Assembly (NCBI GenBank): GCA_022539475.1
Contig: VCMS01000200.1
Coordinates: 125,884 to 189,883 of the forward strand
Direction: 5' to 3'
Source: Gracilaria domingensis
Lineage: Eukaryota; Rhodophyta; Florideophyceae; Gracilariales; Gracilariaceae
DNA: 64,000 nt
How positions within the stretch are numbered: position 1 is the stretch's first letter; every line of letters starts with the position of its first letter. Of this stretch, positions 1-9,635 are shown one piece after another. The position numbers and the translations under genes were made by a program. The notes beneath the pieces were generated by a model. The model worked only from the letters and a program-made list of their open reading frames with translations. It ran no database searches and was not told the DNA's origin.

Positions 1-1479
1 GCTACATGAACGGAGGAGCTCGATATATTGAGGAAAAATGCGCCCATACCGATGAACATGAGACATTCAGCCGCCAGACTGTACAGGATGGTCATCACAA
101 GAGTTAGCATGTAAAAAAGCGTGGTCACTTCCCCATCATGACTCGATAACATTGCTACAAACGCTGGCCCGGTCAAGCTCAGCAACAAGCGACAAGAGTA
201 CCCAACAAGATAAACCGCAATCGGGGACTTCTCGGCCACGAGCCGACCGGTGATGACAGTCCCGATAATTGTAAAAGGTGCTTGTATCACGGCCATGGAC
301 GCCATACTCTCTTTGGAAAACCCAAGCTCGAGTAGCTTGAGCGACAAGACTGAACACGAACATATAGGAAGAAATACAAAGCAACAATGCGCACAGAGAA
401 AAAAAAGGAGTTAGTACGGAGCCCACTGCCCATCTTCTGATTCTCGCGTCTAACACATTCTGCTGTGTCCCGTACTTACCATTATCATATGCAGAGAAGC
501 CAAGTTTGGCAATCAACAAAGCTACCACCAACGCCTGTACGGCCGGCAGACGCACGACAACAAGCATATCCCTATAGGTATGTCGAATATTATCAAGTGC
601 ACTAAGCGGCAAGAGCGAGCGAGAACTAGAGGATGAATCCTCGTCACTATACTCCTGGTCACTCGCGTCATCAGATTTCTTTGAAGGGGCGGAGTTTTCA
701 TTCTTTCCAAACGTAACATAGGCAGTGAGAAGCAGGTAGAACACACCGACAAGACGAAGTGCAAGCTGCAAATCGAGCAGAGCGCCAGTCGAAGCACTCC
801 ACATCAACGGGCGTACGTACTTGTCGCAGAAAGCGTCATTGCTAAAGGCGAGAAAGATGGTGAAGGTGGCAAAGTAGCCAACGGACAGACCGAGAGATTG
901 ACAGGTGCTCGCGTACGCAACGTTCTCCTTCTTCAACATGGTGAGCGACCAGCCATCGACAGCAATATCCTGAGTAGCGACTAGAGCAATAAGCATGAAA
1001 AACGTCGGGGCAAGAGCAGCAACGTTTCCATGAGCGACCCAATGATGAATCGCAGAGGAGAAGAACAACATGACGCAACCAATCGCCATCTGCACCGGCA
1101 CAATCCATGACTTGCGTCGTCCGAAAGAAGGCGAATAGAAGGCATCAACAAACGGAGCAATAATCAGTTTTAACGAATACGGCATACTGGCAAACGAGAA
1201 CTGAGCCAAGGCGGCGTACGACGAGCCACGCTCTTTGAGAAGAAACGGGATGGAACCGAAGGCGAGCCCAACGGGCAGTCCCTGCGCGGCGTAGAGCAAC
1301 ACAAGCAGCAAAATAGAATGACGGTCGTCATACCAACCAGCGGCGGATTGCGCCGGTTGCGCAGCTTGCGAAGAGACGGTGTCAGGGATCTCCGCGTCAG
1401 ACTTGACGTCTGAGGTGACGGACGAAGCACTCCTTCGTGTCACCATGACGGGGAGATGGTGAACGGCGAGACGGAGCAC
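1..1479 (-). CDS. SLC33A1: Acetyl-CoA transporter, SLC33A1/AT-1 family (partial, 2 exons visible)
   Basis: Multi-pass membrane transporter expected to move acetyl-CoA into the ER/Golgi lumen for acetylation of glycans or proteins. Exon 1 (1479-480) carries an acidic/Ser-rich N-terminus and then the family core: AAQGLPVGLAFGSIPFLL, a SYAALAQFSFASMPYSLKL stretch and ATQDIAVDGWSLTML. A Ser/Asp-rich loop lies between later membrane helices. The frame seems to run on past AYDN into unrelated residues, but a 130-base GT-AG intron (350-479) restores the family pattern: exon 2 resumes with LSLKLLELGFSKESMA and stays open to base 1. The C-terminus lies outside the window. A second Met (MVTRRS) 11 residues downstream is an alternative start. 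The gene is divergent from the exopolyphosphatase gene, with a short shared upstream region. Identification is firm; the substrate is inferred from the family. Confidence 0.88.
350..479 (-). other. Spliceosomal intron in the acetyl-CoA transporter gene
   Basis: On the minus strand the intron begins GTAAGTACGG and ends with a T-rich tract and TTCAG. A TACTAAC branch-point-like motif (in GTACTAACTCC) precedes the polypyrimidine tract. Removing 130 bases restores homology to the SLC33 family on both sides (phase 1 junction). Confidence 0.85.
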
Positions 1480-1680
1480 TACGGCAAAAGCAACAGGAGG
1501 CGCTCAACAAGGGGGAGAGTGCTCCTGGCACTGGTCGTTTTGTGCTGTGCTAAAGTGGCACGCTGGAATAGGCAGGGTGTCGTAAGCTAGCTCTCCGAAA
1601 TTGCGTAGAAATTGGGGCTGCGCGAAGGAAATCACAGCCGGCGACCACGCGGCGGACTGCCATCGGGAACGAAGTCAGTC

Positions 1681-2868
1681 ATGTTGACGGCCACCAGAAG
1701 CGCCTTCCTGCTCGCTCCGCTGTCAATCCGAGCGCCGTTCTCGCTCCCTCTCTCGCCGGCGCGCATCTGCCGCACCGCCAGCACGCGCGCGCACAAAATG
1801 TCAGGCGCTGAGTCAAACAGCCAACGCGCGCTTTCGGCGTACTTGCGCGCGGCACGCCACCAATCTGCGACGCGCATCGTGCTGGGAAACGAGGCAAGCG
1901 ACCTCGATTCCATCGCCTGCTGCGTGGTGTACGCGTTCTTGACGCGCGATCAAGGCGCGGTAGTGCCGATGCTGCACATTGCGCGCGACGAAATAGCGTT
2001 GCGAGGCGACGCCACGCTGGCGTTGCGCGAGTGCGGCGTAGAGGAAGGCAGTCTTCGGTGTCTGCCAGAGGAGCGAGATAAAGTATCACACTGCGAGGTA
2101 GTTCTGGTGGATCACAATGAGCTGGCGGCGTCTGCAAGGTTCCTCGAGAACAACGTGGTGGCGATTCTGGATCATCATCGCGACGAAGGGCAGCACACAA
2201 ACGCGGCGCCACGAACGGTGGTGACGGTGGGCTCGTGCGCCACGCTAGTCGCCGAGGCGGCACGCGCCAGCGGCACGGAGCTGCCCAGCGACGCAGCAAA
2301 GCTGCTTCTCTCCGCGCTGGTGCTCGACGCGGGCGCGCGCGCCAGCTCGGCGCGCGCGACGGCGCGCGACGCGGCGGCGCTGCGCTGGCTGCAGGCGCGC
2401 GCGCAGGTGGACAGCCGCTGGGTGCACGACTGGCACAAGCGGCTTCAGGACGCGCGAAACGACGTGAGCGCGCTGTCGGCGGCCGAGCTGCTGCGGCGCG
2501 ACGCCAAGCAGGTGTGGCACAACGGCACGGCCGTGGTGCTGTGCTCGATCCCGCTGGCCACGAGCGCGATCCCGGCGCGCGCGCTGCGCGAGCTGGCGGC
2601 GCAGCGCGGCGCGGCGGCGGTGCTGGTGCTGTCGCGCACGCGCGCGGGGCGCGAGGTGCTGCTGTTCGGCGCGGCGGCGCTGACGGACGCGATCGTGGCG
2701 CGCGTGGCGCGCGAGCGCGACATCGGGTGGACCGAGCTGGCGGCGCGCGCGGAGGCGGCGCACGCGCCGCAGCCGCGGCTGCGGCTGCGGCGCTTCGCGC
2801 AGGCCAACGTGCACGCCAGCCGCAAGCGCGTGCTGCCGCTGGTGCGCGACGCGCTGCACGCGCTGTAA
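1681..2868 (+). CDS. DHH-family exopolyphosphatase (PPX1/PRUNE type)
   Basis: Predicted metal-dependent phosphoesterase that releases phosphate from the ends of polyphosphate or related substrates. It has the ordered DHH motifs: GNEASDLDS (codons from about 1888), VLVDHNE (about 2103), ILDHHRDE (about 2164) and GSCATLVAE (about 2230). A C-terminal DHHA2-like region follows. The enzyme proper aligns well from Met at 1798 (MSGAESNS), which has a good A at -3. The segment from Met 1681 to 1798 is rich in Arg/Ser/Leu/Pro with no acidic residue, so it looks like an organelle presequence. A start at 1681 (395 aa) would give a mitochondrial or plastid form and 1798 a cytosolic form (356 aa). An in-frame start at 1612 is also open. 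The 3' half is extremely GC-rich, which creates long false frames on the other strand. Confidence 0.85.
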   Translation: MLTATRSAFLLAPLSIRAPFSLPLSPARICRTASTRAHKMSGAESNSQRALSAYLRAARHQSATRIVLGNEASDLDSIACCVVYAFLTRDQGAVVPMLHIARDEIALRGDATLALRECGVEEGSLRCLPEERDKVSHCEVVLVDHNELAASARFLENNVVAILDHHRDEGQHTNAAPRTVVTVGSCATLVAEAARASGTELPSDAAKLLLSALVLDAGARASSARATARDAAALRWLQARAQVDSRWVHDWHKRLQDARNDVSALSAAELLRRDAKQVWHNGTAVVLCSIPLATSAIPARALRELAAQRGAAAVLVLSRTRAGREVLLFGAAALTDAIVARVARERDIGWTELAARAEAAHAPQPRLRLRRFAQANVHASRKRVLPLVRDALHAL

Positions 2869-2930
2869 GCGCGCTGTAAGCGCGCTGTAAGCGCGCTGTG
2901 GCGCTGCGCCGCTGCGCCGCTGCGCCGCGC
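2858..2930. repeat. Short GC-rich tandem repeats at the 3' end of the exopolyphosphatase gene
   Basis: An 11-base unit containing TAAGCGCGCTG is repeated about three times across and just after the stop codon, followed by a CTGCGCCG unit. Each 11-mer carries TAA, so the stop codon itself has been multiplied. Confidence 0.7.
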
Positions 2931-3123
2931 GCGCCGCGGCTGCGCCACGCGTCCGCGCCGCTGTGGCGGCGCCAGTCGGCGCGCCGCGCTGCGGCGCACG
3001 CCACGGCTGGAGTCGCTCCGCCATCTCGCGCTCGTGAGCGCCTTGCCCACGCGACCGCTGCGCGCCCCCCGGCCCCTGGCAGCGCGCGCTTCGCTGCCTG
3101 CGCCCTTCTGCCCGCGCCCGAAC

Positions 3124-6100
3124 ATGCTGCGCGAACTCTCGCTCAAGGCGAAGCGCCGCACGCGCAATGCGCCGCCGCCCACGGCGCCGCCGCCCTCGGC
3201 GCCGCCGCCGCCCTCGGCGCCGGAGCCGCGCGCTGCGCGCGCTGCTGCCGACGACCAGCACGCAAAGCCCTCCGCGCGCATTTCGCGCGGCCTGTCCTCT
3301 CTGCCGCGCCGTTTCTCGCGTACGTCCGCGTCGCTGACGCGCTCGGCCTCCATCACGCGCACGTCGTCGTTCGGAAGGCGCCGGGAGCATTCGAACAACG
3401 CCGCGCCGCCGAAACGCAACACCCCCCCGCCCGTCAAGCCCCAAACGCGTGTGTTTGAGAGAAGGCCGGGCTGCACCGTGCCGCTCACCGACGTGGACGC
3501 GTTGATTAAATGGAGGCCGACCGGCTTGGATGCGCGCTGCGTGTCGTCCGTGCCCTTGCCCGCCGCGTTTGTGCAGCGCTACGTGCGCGGAGGCGTGGCG
3601 CATTCCGCCCAAATCCCGGCTTCGCGCGGATCGTCCTCGGCGCTGAGGCGCTTGCAGCCGGCCAGGCTGCTGTTGTGTCATGATTTTCGTGATGGCTATC
3701 AGCAGTGGGAGGCCAATGCGGACGGCGTGCATGGCGATCAGTACGACCTTGCCTCCATGTGGCGCTTCAACCATTGGGCGTACGTGGATGTATTTGTTTA
3801 CTTTTCTCATTACTGTGTCACCATTCCGCCCTTGGGCTTCATTCATGCCGCCCATCGCCATGGCACGCTCATCTTGGGCACGCTCATCTTTGAGTGGGAA
3901 GCCGGTGAACGCGAGCTCACCAAGATTTTACAAACGTTTAAGACTCGCGCCCATGCCGCTCGTCAACTTGCCTCCATCGCCAAGTTTTACGGATTTGATG
4001 GCTGGCTTGTCAACGTTGAGGTTGCTCTCAGGGGTGGTTCCTCCGCCGCCTCCGATCTCGCCGCCTTTGTCGCCGATCTTACGCGCGCCGTTCGTAAGCT
4101 TTTGGGGCCTGTTTCGGAGGTCATTTGGTTTGACTCGGTCACTCGAGATGGTGCGCTTGCTTGGCAGAACGAGCTCAACGCCGAAAATGAGACCTTCTTC
4201 AAGGCTGCCGGATCATTGTTCACCAACTATTGCTGGGATCGTAACGCGCCGGTGCGTTCGGCCGTCAAGGCCGGCACGCGCCGCACGGACGTTTGGACCG
4301 GTATCGATGTTCATGGCCGCAATACTTTTGGGGGCGGCGGCTTTCACTCGCATCTTGCGTTGCGTGCCATCAAACAGGGCGGTACTTCTGCCGCCATATT
4401 CGCCCCTGCTTGGACAGTTGAAAAATGCCCGCCCAATGTGGAGGACCCCCGTGAACTGGAGGAGCGCTTTTGGACCGGGCCCGCGGGACGATTTGGGCGA
4501 GAGTGCGTGGCGCAGTATTATCGTGAGCGTGCCGTGCTTATGGAGCTTCCTTTTGAGACTTGCTTTGATCCTGGGTGGGGCCCGATGCAGATGAAGAATG
4601 GCGCTCTGAGCAGTGATGAACCGTATTTTAACATGGCTCAACAGGCTTTACAGCCGAGTTTCTTGCGCGAGGTCATTGTCGGCGGGGATGTCACTGCTTC
4701 CAACCTGTCGTTAAGCCATGAGCGCGCATACAATGGCTCCGCGTCAATCAAAACTGAGTTTACATTTTCCGAGTCTAGAATGCTAACTGGGTCCTTCTCT
4801 ATTCTTCGTTTGTTTGTGGCCAACCTTCTTATTCCTGTCAGACCTTCGAGGTTTTCAACGCCTGTCAAGGTCTCCATACAGTACACAATATGTGCACAAG
4901 CCAATGACCCGGCTGCGGCGATGTCCGCGTTTGGCTTGGTGCTTCTGTTTGCGTCTCCTGCACATGCGGTTCTGCTAGTGGGATCCAAAGCTGGGTGGCT
5001 TACTCGTGCGCCCCATCGGTTGCAAATACACGGCCGTTTTGTGGAAGTTACTATTGTGGCGGCCGCGAAGGAGCAACGGGCACATGGCGCGCCGGACGCG
5101 GAACAAGGCTTTTCGGAATGGTGCACAAGATCATTCGAGCTTGATACCAGTTTAACTGCGGGGCAGCGTCTTTCGGAAGTGCTGATCATCACCGGCGGTC
5201 CACCGTCGCAAGCGGTTTCCGTTCGACCGTCTCCGTTCATGTCGCCCTCTGCGTCGCGCTTGTCGTCACGAATGGGATCACGTTTTGCATCGAGGCGAAA
5301 TAGTCCGCCGAATGAGAGGGAAGCGCGGACACGCGATGGCAGAGGTGATGACGCGTTTGGGGCTGGTTTGCTCGGCAAGTATCGCGAATCTTTTGGTGGT
5401 AGGAAAGGGTTGGCGGCGAGTGGTGCTGACATGGCAGGGGTGCATCTGCGCGGTCGCGAGGAGCCGGGCGAGATGGTGGCGAATGCTCGACATACAACGC
5501 GCTTTAACTTGGGGTACGCATCGAGTTTTGGTGTGGAGGGTAATGTCGACTTTAGCGGCCTGGAGGATGACGGGATGAGGTCGGGGGCGAGTTCACGGCC
5601 GATCAGTAGGTTTAGTTCACGCTTTGCTACGCCAGCTGGGAGTCGGCCGCTGTCGCGGTATGGGTCGAGGACGTCGAGTCGGGCCGGGTCGCTGGCGGCG
5701 TCGCTGACGGCGTCGAGAAACCCGAGTGTGGCAGCGTCGCTGATGGGCAGTCGTCAGGGGTCGAGGTACGTGAGTCCGTCGCGCACGCCGGCTGGTGGTG
5801 GTGGGGGTCCGGTTCCGGCCGACGAGGTGCTGAAGAAGCTGGGGAACCGGCGAAGTGCGGGAAGGACTGGGAGCACGTTGTCGGAAGCGGAGGAGGGGGA
5901 GAATGTGAGGTCGAGTGCGGTGATTTCGGACTTGAAGACGGCGCTGATGAAGGCGGCGGGGAATATGGCGGGGGAGGAGGACGGGGTGTCGGAAAAGCGG
6001 GTGGTGTTTCTGGGAATGGTGAGAATGGAGGGGGTGGGGGGGGAGGAGCACTCGACTTCGAGGAGAAAGAGCGACCTGATGAACGGCACGCTGGGCATCG

Positions 6101-6132
6101 GCGTGCGACGGTTTGAGGCGGATCGGTGGTAG
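3124..6132 (+). CDS. ENGASE: Endo-beta-N-acetylglucosaminidase (GH85) with long Ser/Arg-rich extensions
   Basis: Predicted cytosolic hydrolase that cuts the chitobiose core of N-glycans, as in disposal of free or misfolded-glycoprotein glycans. The GH85 barrel spans roughly residues 135-520: LLLCHDFRDGYQQWE, VDVFVYFSHYCVTIPPLGF, GTLIFEWEAG, and the catalytic stretch GFDGWLVNVEV, where N297 and E299 (from Met 3124) match the family Asn/Glu pair. VIWFDSVTRDG and FTNYCWD follow. At 1002 residues it is longer than usual. The N-terminal ~100 residues are Pro- then Ser/Arg-rich, and the last ~300 residues are full of SR, RS and SxxSR repeats of no known fold. An upstream in-frame Met at 3034 is possible but would read through GC-rich leader; 3124 is preferred. 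No signal peptide is seen. It lies 255 bases downstream of the exopolyphosphatase gene on the same strand. Confidence 0.88.
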   Translation: MLRELSLKAKRRTRNAPPPTAPPPSAPPPPSAPEPRAARAAADDQHAKPSARISRGLSSLPRRFSRTSASLTRSASITRTSSFGRRREHSNNAAPPKRNTPPPVKPQTRVFERRPGCTVPLTDVDALIKWRPTGLDARCVSSVPLPAAFVQRYVRGGVAHSAQIPASRGSSSALRRLQPARLLLCHDFRDGYQQWEANADGVHGDQYDLASMWRFNHWAYVDVFVYFSHYCVTIPPLGFIHAAHRHGTLILGTLIFEWEAGERELTKILQTFKTRAHAARQLASIAKFYGFDGWLVNVEVALRGGSSAASDLAAFVADLTRAVRKLLGPVSEVIWFDSVTRDGALAWQNELNAENETFFKAAGSLFTNYCWDRNAPVRSAVKAGTRRTDVWTGIDVHGRNTFGGGGFHSHLALRAIKQGGTSAAIFAPAWTVEKCPPNVEDPRELEERFWTGPAGRFGRECVAQYYRERAVLMELPFETCFDPGWGPMQMKNGALSSDEPYFNMAQQALQPSFLREVIVGGDVTASNLSLSHERAYNGSASIKTEFTFSESRMLTGSFSILRLFVANLLIPVRPSRFSTPVKVSIQYTICAQANDPAAAMSAFGLVLLFASPAHAVLLVGSKAGWLTRAPHRLQIHGRFVEVTIVAAAKEQRAHGAPDAEQGFSEWCTRSFELDTSLTAGQRLSEVLIITGGPPSQAVSVRPSPFMSPSASRLSSRMGSRFASRRNSPPNEREARTRDGRGDDAFGAGLLGKYRESFGGRKGLAASGADMAGVHLRGREEPGEMVANARHTTRFNLGYASSFGVEGNVDFSGLEDDGMRSGASSRPISRFSSRFATPAGSRPLSRYGSRTSSRAGSLAASLTASRNPSVAASLMGSRQGSRYVSPSRTPAGGGGGPVPADEVLKKLGNRRSAGRTGSTLSEAEEGENVRSSAVISDLKTALMKAAGNMAGEEDGVSEKRVVFLGMVRMEGVGGEEHSTSRRKSDLMNGTLGIGVRRFEADRW

Positions 6133-6305
6133 CTGCGAGGTTAGGAGTTTAAAGCGTGACGTGGCGCACGGCGCGCGCGCGCATCCAACGAGCGCGCGGC
6201 ACGTGACGGCGCCAGATTTTTTCCCGCTGCAAATCGTTTGCAGAGTGCTCTCAGTCAGCCGCTCGCTCCTTCCACCGCGCCGCCGCCCGGCCGCCGCCGT
6301 CGCCT

Positions 6306-6313
<8 letters not shown>

Positions 6314-6337
<24 letters not shown>
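6314..6337. repeat. (GCC)n microsatellite upstream of the GNAT-VOC gene
   Basis: Eight uninterrupted GCC triplets inside a longer imperfect GCC/CGT-rich leader (about 6278-6345), followed by two copies of CTGCCAT. It lies in the presumed 5' UTR, 46 bases before the chosen ATG. Confidence 0.8.
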
Positions 6338-6339
<2 letters not shown>

Positions 6340-6382
6340 CCGTCTGCCATCTGCCATCTGCCGCGCCCGCAAGCCGCCCAGC

Positions 6383-7438
6383 ATGGCGTTCGTGTCCCCG
6401 ACGCTCCCGCGCTCCGGCCTGACCCGCTTCGCCGCGCCGCTCGTCGCCCGCCCTCGCGCTGCCGCCCACTTCTCCGCCGTGCCCGCTGCGCGCCGTGCCG
6501 CGCGCGCCTGCGCGCACGACGCGCCGCGCGCCATCACGGCGGCGCAGGTGCGCCGCGCGCGCAACCCGAGCGAGCTGCATCTGCTGTACGCGGTGTGGAA
6601 CCGCGTGGCGAGCGAGGAGGGCATTCCGCCGCTGGCGCCGGATGAGGTCGATGCCGAGTCGTCCACCGTGCACTTGCTGGCGCGCGCGCCGGACCGCTCG
6701 GTGAGCGGTGCCGCGCGCCTGTTGAGGGTGGGGCAGAATGCTCGGCTGGATCGCGTGTCGGTTGTGCCGGAGTGGAGGGGAAAGGGCGTGGGCAGGGCGT
6801 TGGTTGAGAGGCTCTTGGTGCTGGCTGCGCCGGTTGATGGCGCCATTTATGTCAATGCGACGAGGGGTGAGATGGGCTTCTTTTCCATCTTGGGCTTTGA
6901 GACGCTGGGGAATGACTTTGTTGACGGTGTGGTGCAGATGAGGACTATGGTGTATCGCACTCCGGTTTGCGCGCCGGCGGTTGGCTGCGTGGGGTTGCAC
7001 CACACCTCCGTGCGTGTGTCTGACATAGAACGAAGTCTTGCCTTTTACGGCTCGCTGGGCTTTTTCGTCACTGACAAGTACGTCACAAACGGGGGGCAGC
7101 GTGCGTGCTACGTGGAGGGGTTGGGAACTCGCTTGGAGTTTGTCGAGGCAAAGAATGGCAGTGGCGGCTTAACTGGCGTGCAGGGTGTTCCGCATACGGG
7201 CTTTGATCGACTTGTGTTTGATGTCACCAAGGCTTGCACCGATCTTGAGACGTTTCTGCAGCACTTGGAAAGACGGAACGGCGGTATGATTGATATTGCC
7301 GCACAGCCGGCCAAACAGGTAGCTGGTGCTCATGTTGTCAGCGTGGCCAGTGTCTATGATCCGGATGCTTTGCCGATTGACTTTATTCGCAGGGAGGCTA
7401 TGGTTCCGAGTGAACTGCGTACGAGGGTTGATTGGTGA
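6383..7438 (+). CDS. Fusion protein: GNAT N-acetyltransferase plus VOC/glyoxalase-like domain, probably plastid or mitochondrial
   Basis: A 351-residue protein. Residues 1-50 are Arg/Ala/Ser/Pro-rich and almost free of acid, resembling a transit peptide. Residues about 53-190 form a GNAT domain; its acetyl-CoA loop is VVPEWRGKGVGRALVE and the following FFSILGFETLG is typical of the last strand/helix. Residues about 200-335 form a VOC domain that begins VGLHHTSVRVSDIERSLAFY. It has a possible metal-binding His at the start and Glu in RLEFVEA, then a second half with GFDRLVFDV and PIDFIRRE. In that second half the usual His is Asp, so lyase activity is uncertain. Substrates are unknown. Met 6383 was chosen because everything upstream is GCC-repeat leader; the frame stays open to 6113. 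It converges on the lipid kinase gene. Confidence 0.8.
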   Translation: MAFVSPTLPRSGLTRFAAPLVARPRAAAHFSAVPAARRAARACAHDAPRAITAAQVRRARNPSELHLLYAVWNRVASEEGIPPLAPDEVDAESSTVHLLARAPDRSVSGAARLLRVGQNARLDRVSVVPEWRGKGVGRALVERLLVLAAPVDGAIYVNATRGEMGFFSILGFETLGNDFVDGVVQMRTMVYRTPVCAPAVGCVGLHHTSVRVSDIERSLAFYGSLGFFVTDKYVTNGGQRACYVEGLGTRLEFVEAKNGSGGLTGVQGVPHTGFDRLVFDVTKACTDLETFLQHLERRNGGMIDIAAQPAKQVAGAHVVSVASVYDPDALPIDFIRREAMVPSELRTRVDW

Positions 7439-7650
7439 GCGCTTGTGTTATATGTATTTTTTTTGTTCCGGCCGCTGCCGTTTTTGGCTTCGAGATATCA
7501 TAGAAGCTGCGCATGTAGCGTGTGACATTAGCGAGCGAGCGTGTTATCGTTAAGCAGGCAGTGGCTCCCGGTTTTTAAGGAGGGGGGGGGGCGAAGGCTT
7601 TTGCAAAACCTAAACGACATCAACCAAAACAAGACAAGAACATGAACGCC

Positions 7651-8540
7651 TCAAAATGAAGGCAATGACTTCCACAGCAAAAACGGCGACAGATCGATGA
7701 CATGCAGCCTTTTCACTAGCAGGTAGTCGCAAACGGCAGCGGATACAATAGGGATGAACAGGTTATCATCCAAGCCCAGCGGGATGAAGCGAAACGGTAC
7801 CACCACCTGCGGCGACGGAATGATCACCTCTGTGAAAGCGGCACTGATTCCAATCGGAACGGAAACAATCAGCGCCTCCCTCAAGTCCATTGTGCTTTCC
7901 AACGCGCAGCAAAACGTAGTGAACACGGTGAAAATCGCCGCAAACGCGCCAAACACAAAGCCGGCAACCGACTTGCCGTTGGGAAGACGCGCCTCCGGAA
8001 GCACCGAATCAAACGAGAAGCCGACCAACGCCGCGATTGGATCGGCTATCGACAACGATAGGATACCCACACAAGCAGCTGTACTGGAGAAATAGGAGGC
8101 CGTGATCGCGACGCCGAGCGTGTAGTAGAGCATGCCCGAAAACTGTCTTGCCTCATGTCGTCGCATGAACGATTTGAACGAAGCGAGCACTACGCGATTG
8201 ATGAATCCATCCGGACGACGGATGCGAGACAATTCCACTACGAACACGATTAGCGCCAGCACGAACATGAATGGGCGCCATGTTGCAGACGCCAGATTTC
8301 GCGTGAGAAACGCGTATGCAAAGCCGCTCAGGAAGTGGAAGAACTATTACATGGTGCGACAGTAGAACATACAGGTTAGAGGCAGCGACAAGGAAGAAGG
8401 AACACCAAAGGAGAGAAAAAGGCTACACACACACACACACACACCTTTCTGGATAAATGAAGCGCCTTGCGCGTCGGCAAAGCGCTCGAAAGGGCGTCAG
8501 CGCGCGGAGTCGCGGCGGCCGCCAGCAACGGGCGAGTCAT
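7651..8540 (-). CDS. CTP-dependent lipid kinase, Dgk1-like (2 exons)
   Basis: Membrane enzyme of the diacylglycerol/dolichol/phytol kinase superfamily, expected to phosphorylate a lipid alcohol with CTP. Exon 1 (8540-8445, 32 codons, ATG at 8540) ends in LHLSRK. Exon 2 (8343-7651) starts FFHFLSGFAYAF, so the spliced product recreates the conserved RKFFH motif. Downstream are RRHEARQFSGMLYYTLGV, SIADPIAALVG (the nucleotide-site D/DP motif) and NGKSVAGFVFGAF, then more hydrophobic helices. Predicted length is 262 residues, about that of the family. The match in RRHEARQFSGMLYY favours Dgk1-type diacylglycerol kinase over dolichol kinase, but the substrate is inferred. It is convergent with the GNAT-VOC gene and 185 bases downstream of the MYB gene on the same strand. 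Confidence 0.82.
8344..8444 (-). other. 101-base intron whose 5' splice site lies in a CA/GT microsatellite
   Basis: On the minus strand the exon ends CCAGAAAG and the intron starts GTGTGTGTG. The (CA)n tract occupies 8425-8444 on the plus strand. The intron contains CTCTAACCT as a likely branch site and ends TAATAG before TTCTTCCAC. An in-frame TAG just upstream of exon 2 shows that the sequence is not read through. Confidence 0.8.
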
Positions 8541-8725
8541 ACCTCGCAAAAGCGAAAGGTTTGTTATTCACGAAGAAGGCTGCCGATAAGCAGCAGGAGA
8601 AGCAGCGCGCTCGTGAATCCGATCCCTTACTCTTTACACACAAGGAACACAAAGTTACAAAAAGGGGGCAAGCATAAAAATAGTACACAAACAACACAAG
8701 CGTGGCGGTGGCGCCAACGCAGAGA

Positions 8726-9634
8726 TCATTGCCGCATTTCCTCCATCTTTCTCTCGCTGGCCACCAAGCTCAGCAGATTGATGCCCGAGCTGTCCGCAAT
8801 CGCCTTCGACAACATTGGCGGCTTGGCGGCAGAAACGCTGGTGAAGCCGTTGACGCCGGAAGTGGTGTGCGTGACGGCCTGCTGGCGTTCGCTCGGGCTG
8901 CCTGGGGGTGTGCGCATTGCTACGGTCGGCGGCGCGTTGACACCGCCCGCGGCGCCGTTGGCTGCGCCGCCGCCCACCTTTGTGAGATCGCTTTCCGACA
9001 TGCTTCTCTTTCTGCTCTTCAGCAGCGATCCGTTCTTCTTGGCCACCCTCAAGAAATATTTTTGCGCGTGCGTGCGCACCTGCGTGGCGTTTCGCGAGCC
9101 GACGTAGTTGGCGATGGCGCGCACGTCCTTGGGGCCGAACTTTTGCAGCGCCTCCAAAAACCTCTGATGCTCGGCGGGCGTCCAGTAACGACTCTGCACC
9201 TTGGGGGCATCACTCTTGCCGCGCTCCTTTTCCAGCTCGGCCACGCGACATCTCAAGCGCTCAATCTCGGAGTGCGCCGCCTGCAGCTGCTGCTCCAAGC
9301 GGCTGACCTTTGCGCAGGTGTCGTAGTAGCCCACGTGCTGCACGGGGTGCAAGGCGGGCAGCGCAGCGCCTGCATCGGCGGCGCCCGCGGTGGAAAACGC
9401 GCCGAGCGCGGGCGGCGGCGGCAGATAGCCGGCGTGCAGCGCGTGGGAGGGGACGGCGGCGGCGGCGGCGGCGACGGGCGGCAGGCCGCCGCCGCCGTAC
9501 GGCGCGGGCTGCAGGGGCGGCGGCGCGGCGCCGATGACGGGCGCGGCGCTGTGCGGCGCGACGTGCGGCGGCGGGATGCCGGCCATGGCGCCGGGTCTGA
9601 GCGGGGGCGCGGGCTGAAGAGGGTGCGACTGCAT
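8726..9634 (-). CDS. SHAQKYF-class single-repeat MYB transcription factor
   Basis: 302-residue putative DNA-binding regulator. Residues 1-105 are Pro/Ala/Gly-rich. Residues about 108-138 form a coiled coil (RLEQQLQAAHSEIERLRC, then VAELEKE). Residues about 149-196 form the MYB domain: YWTPAEHQRFLEALQKFG, then RNATQVRTHAQKYFLR, with the diagnostic HAQKYF. A Ser-rich tail with a basic KSRKRS patch follows, and the protein ends KMEEMRQ. The frame stays open upstream to 9961, but that part is a shadow of the GC-rich promoter; Met 9634 gives the most compact protein. Divergent from the Cys-rich gene. Target genes are unknown. Confidence 0.87.
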   Translation of the reverse strand: MQSHPLQPAPPLRPGAMAGIPPPHVAPHSAAPVIGAAPPPLQPAPYGGGGLPPVAAAAAAVPSHALHAGYLPPPPALGAFSTAGAADAGAALPALHPVQHVGYYDTCAKVSRLEQQLQAAHSEIERLRCRVAELEKERGKSDAPKVQSRYWTPAEHQRFLEALQKFGPKDVRAIANYVGSRNATQVRTHAQKYFLRVAKKNGSLLKSRKRSMSESDLTKVGGGAANGAAGGVNAPPTVAMRTPPGSPSERQQAVTHTTSGVNGFTSVSAAKPPMLSKAIADSSGINLLSLVASERKMEEMRQ

Positions 9635-9635
9635 G

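Noticed and set aside
1679-3861. Long minus-strand frames of 441, 347 and 538 codons
   Set aside because: They lie opposite the very GC-rich exopolyphosphatase and ENGase genes and consist of Arg/Ala/Pro runs; GC-rich antisense DNA has few stops. No domains.
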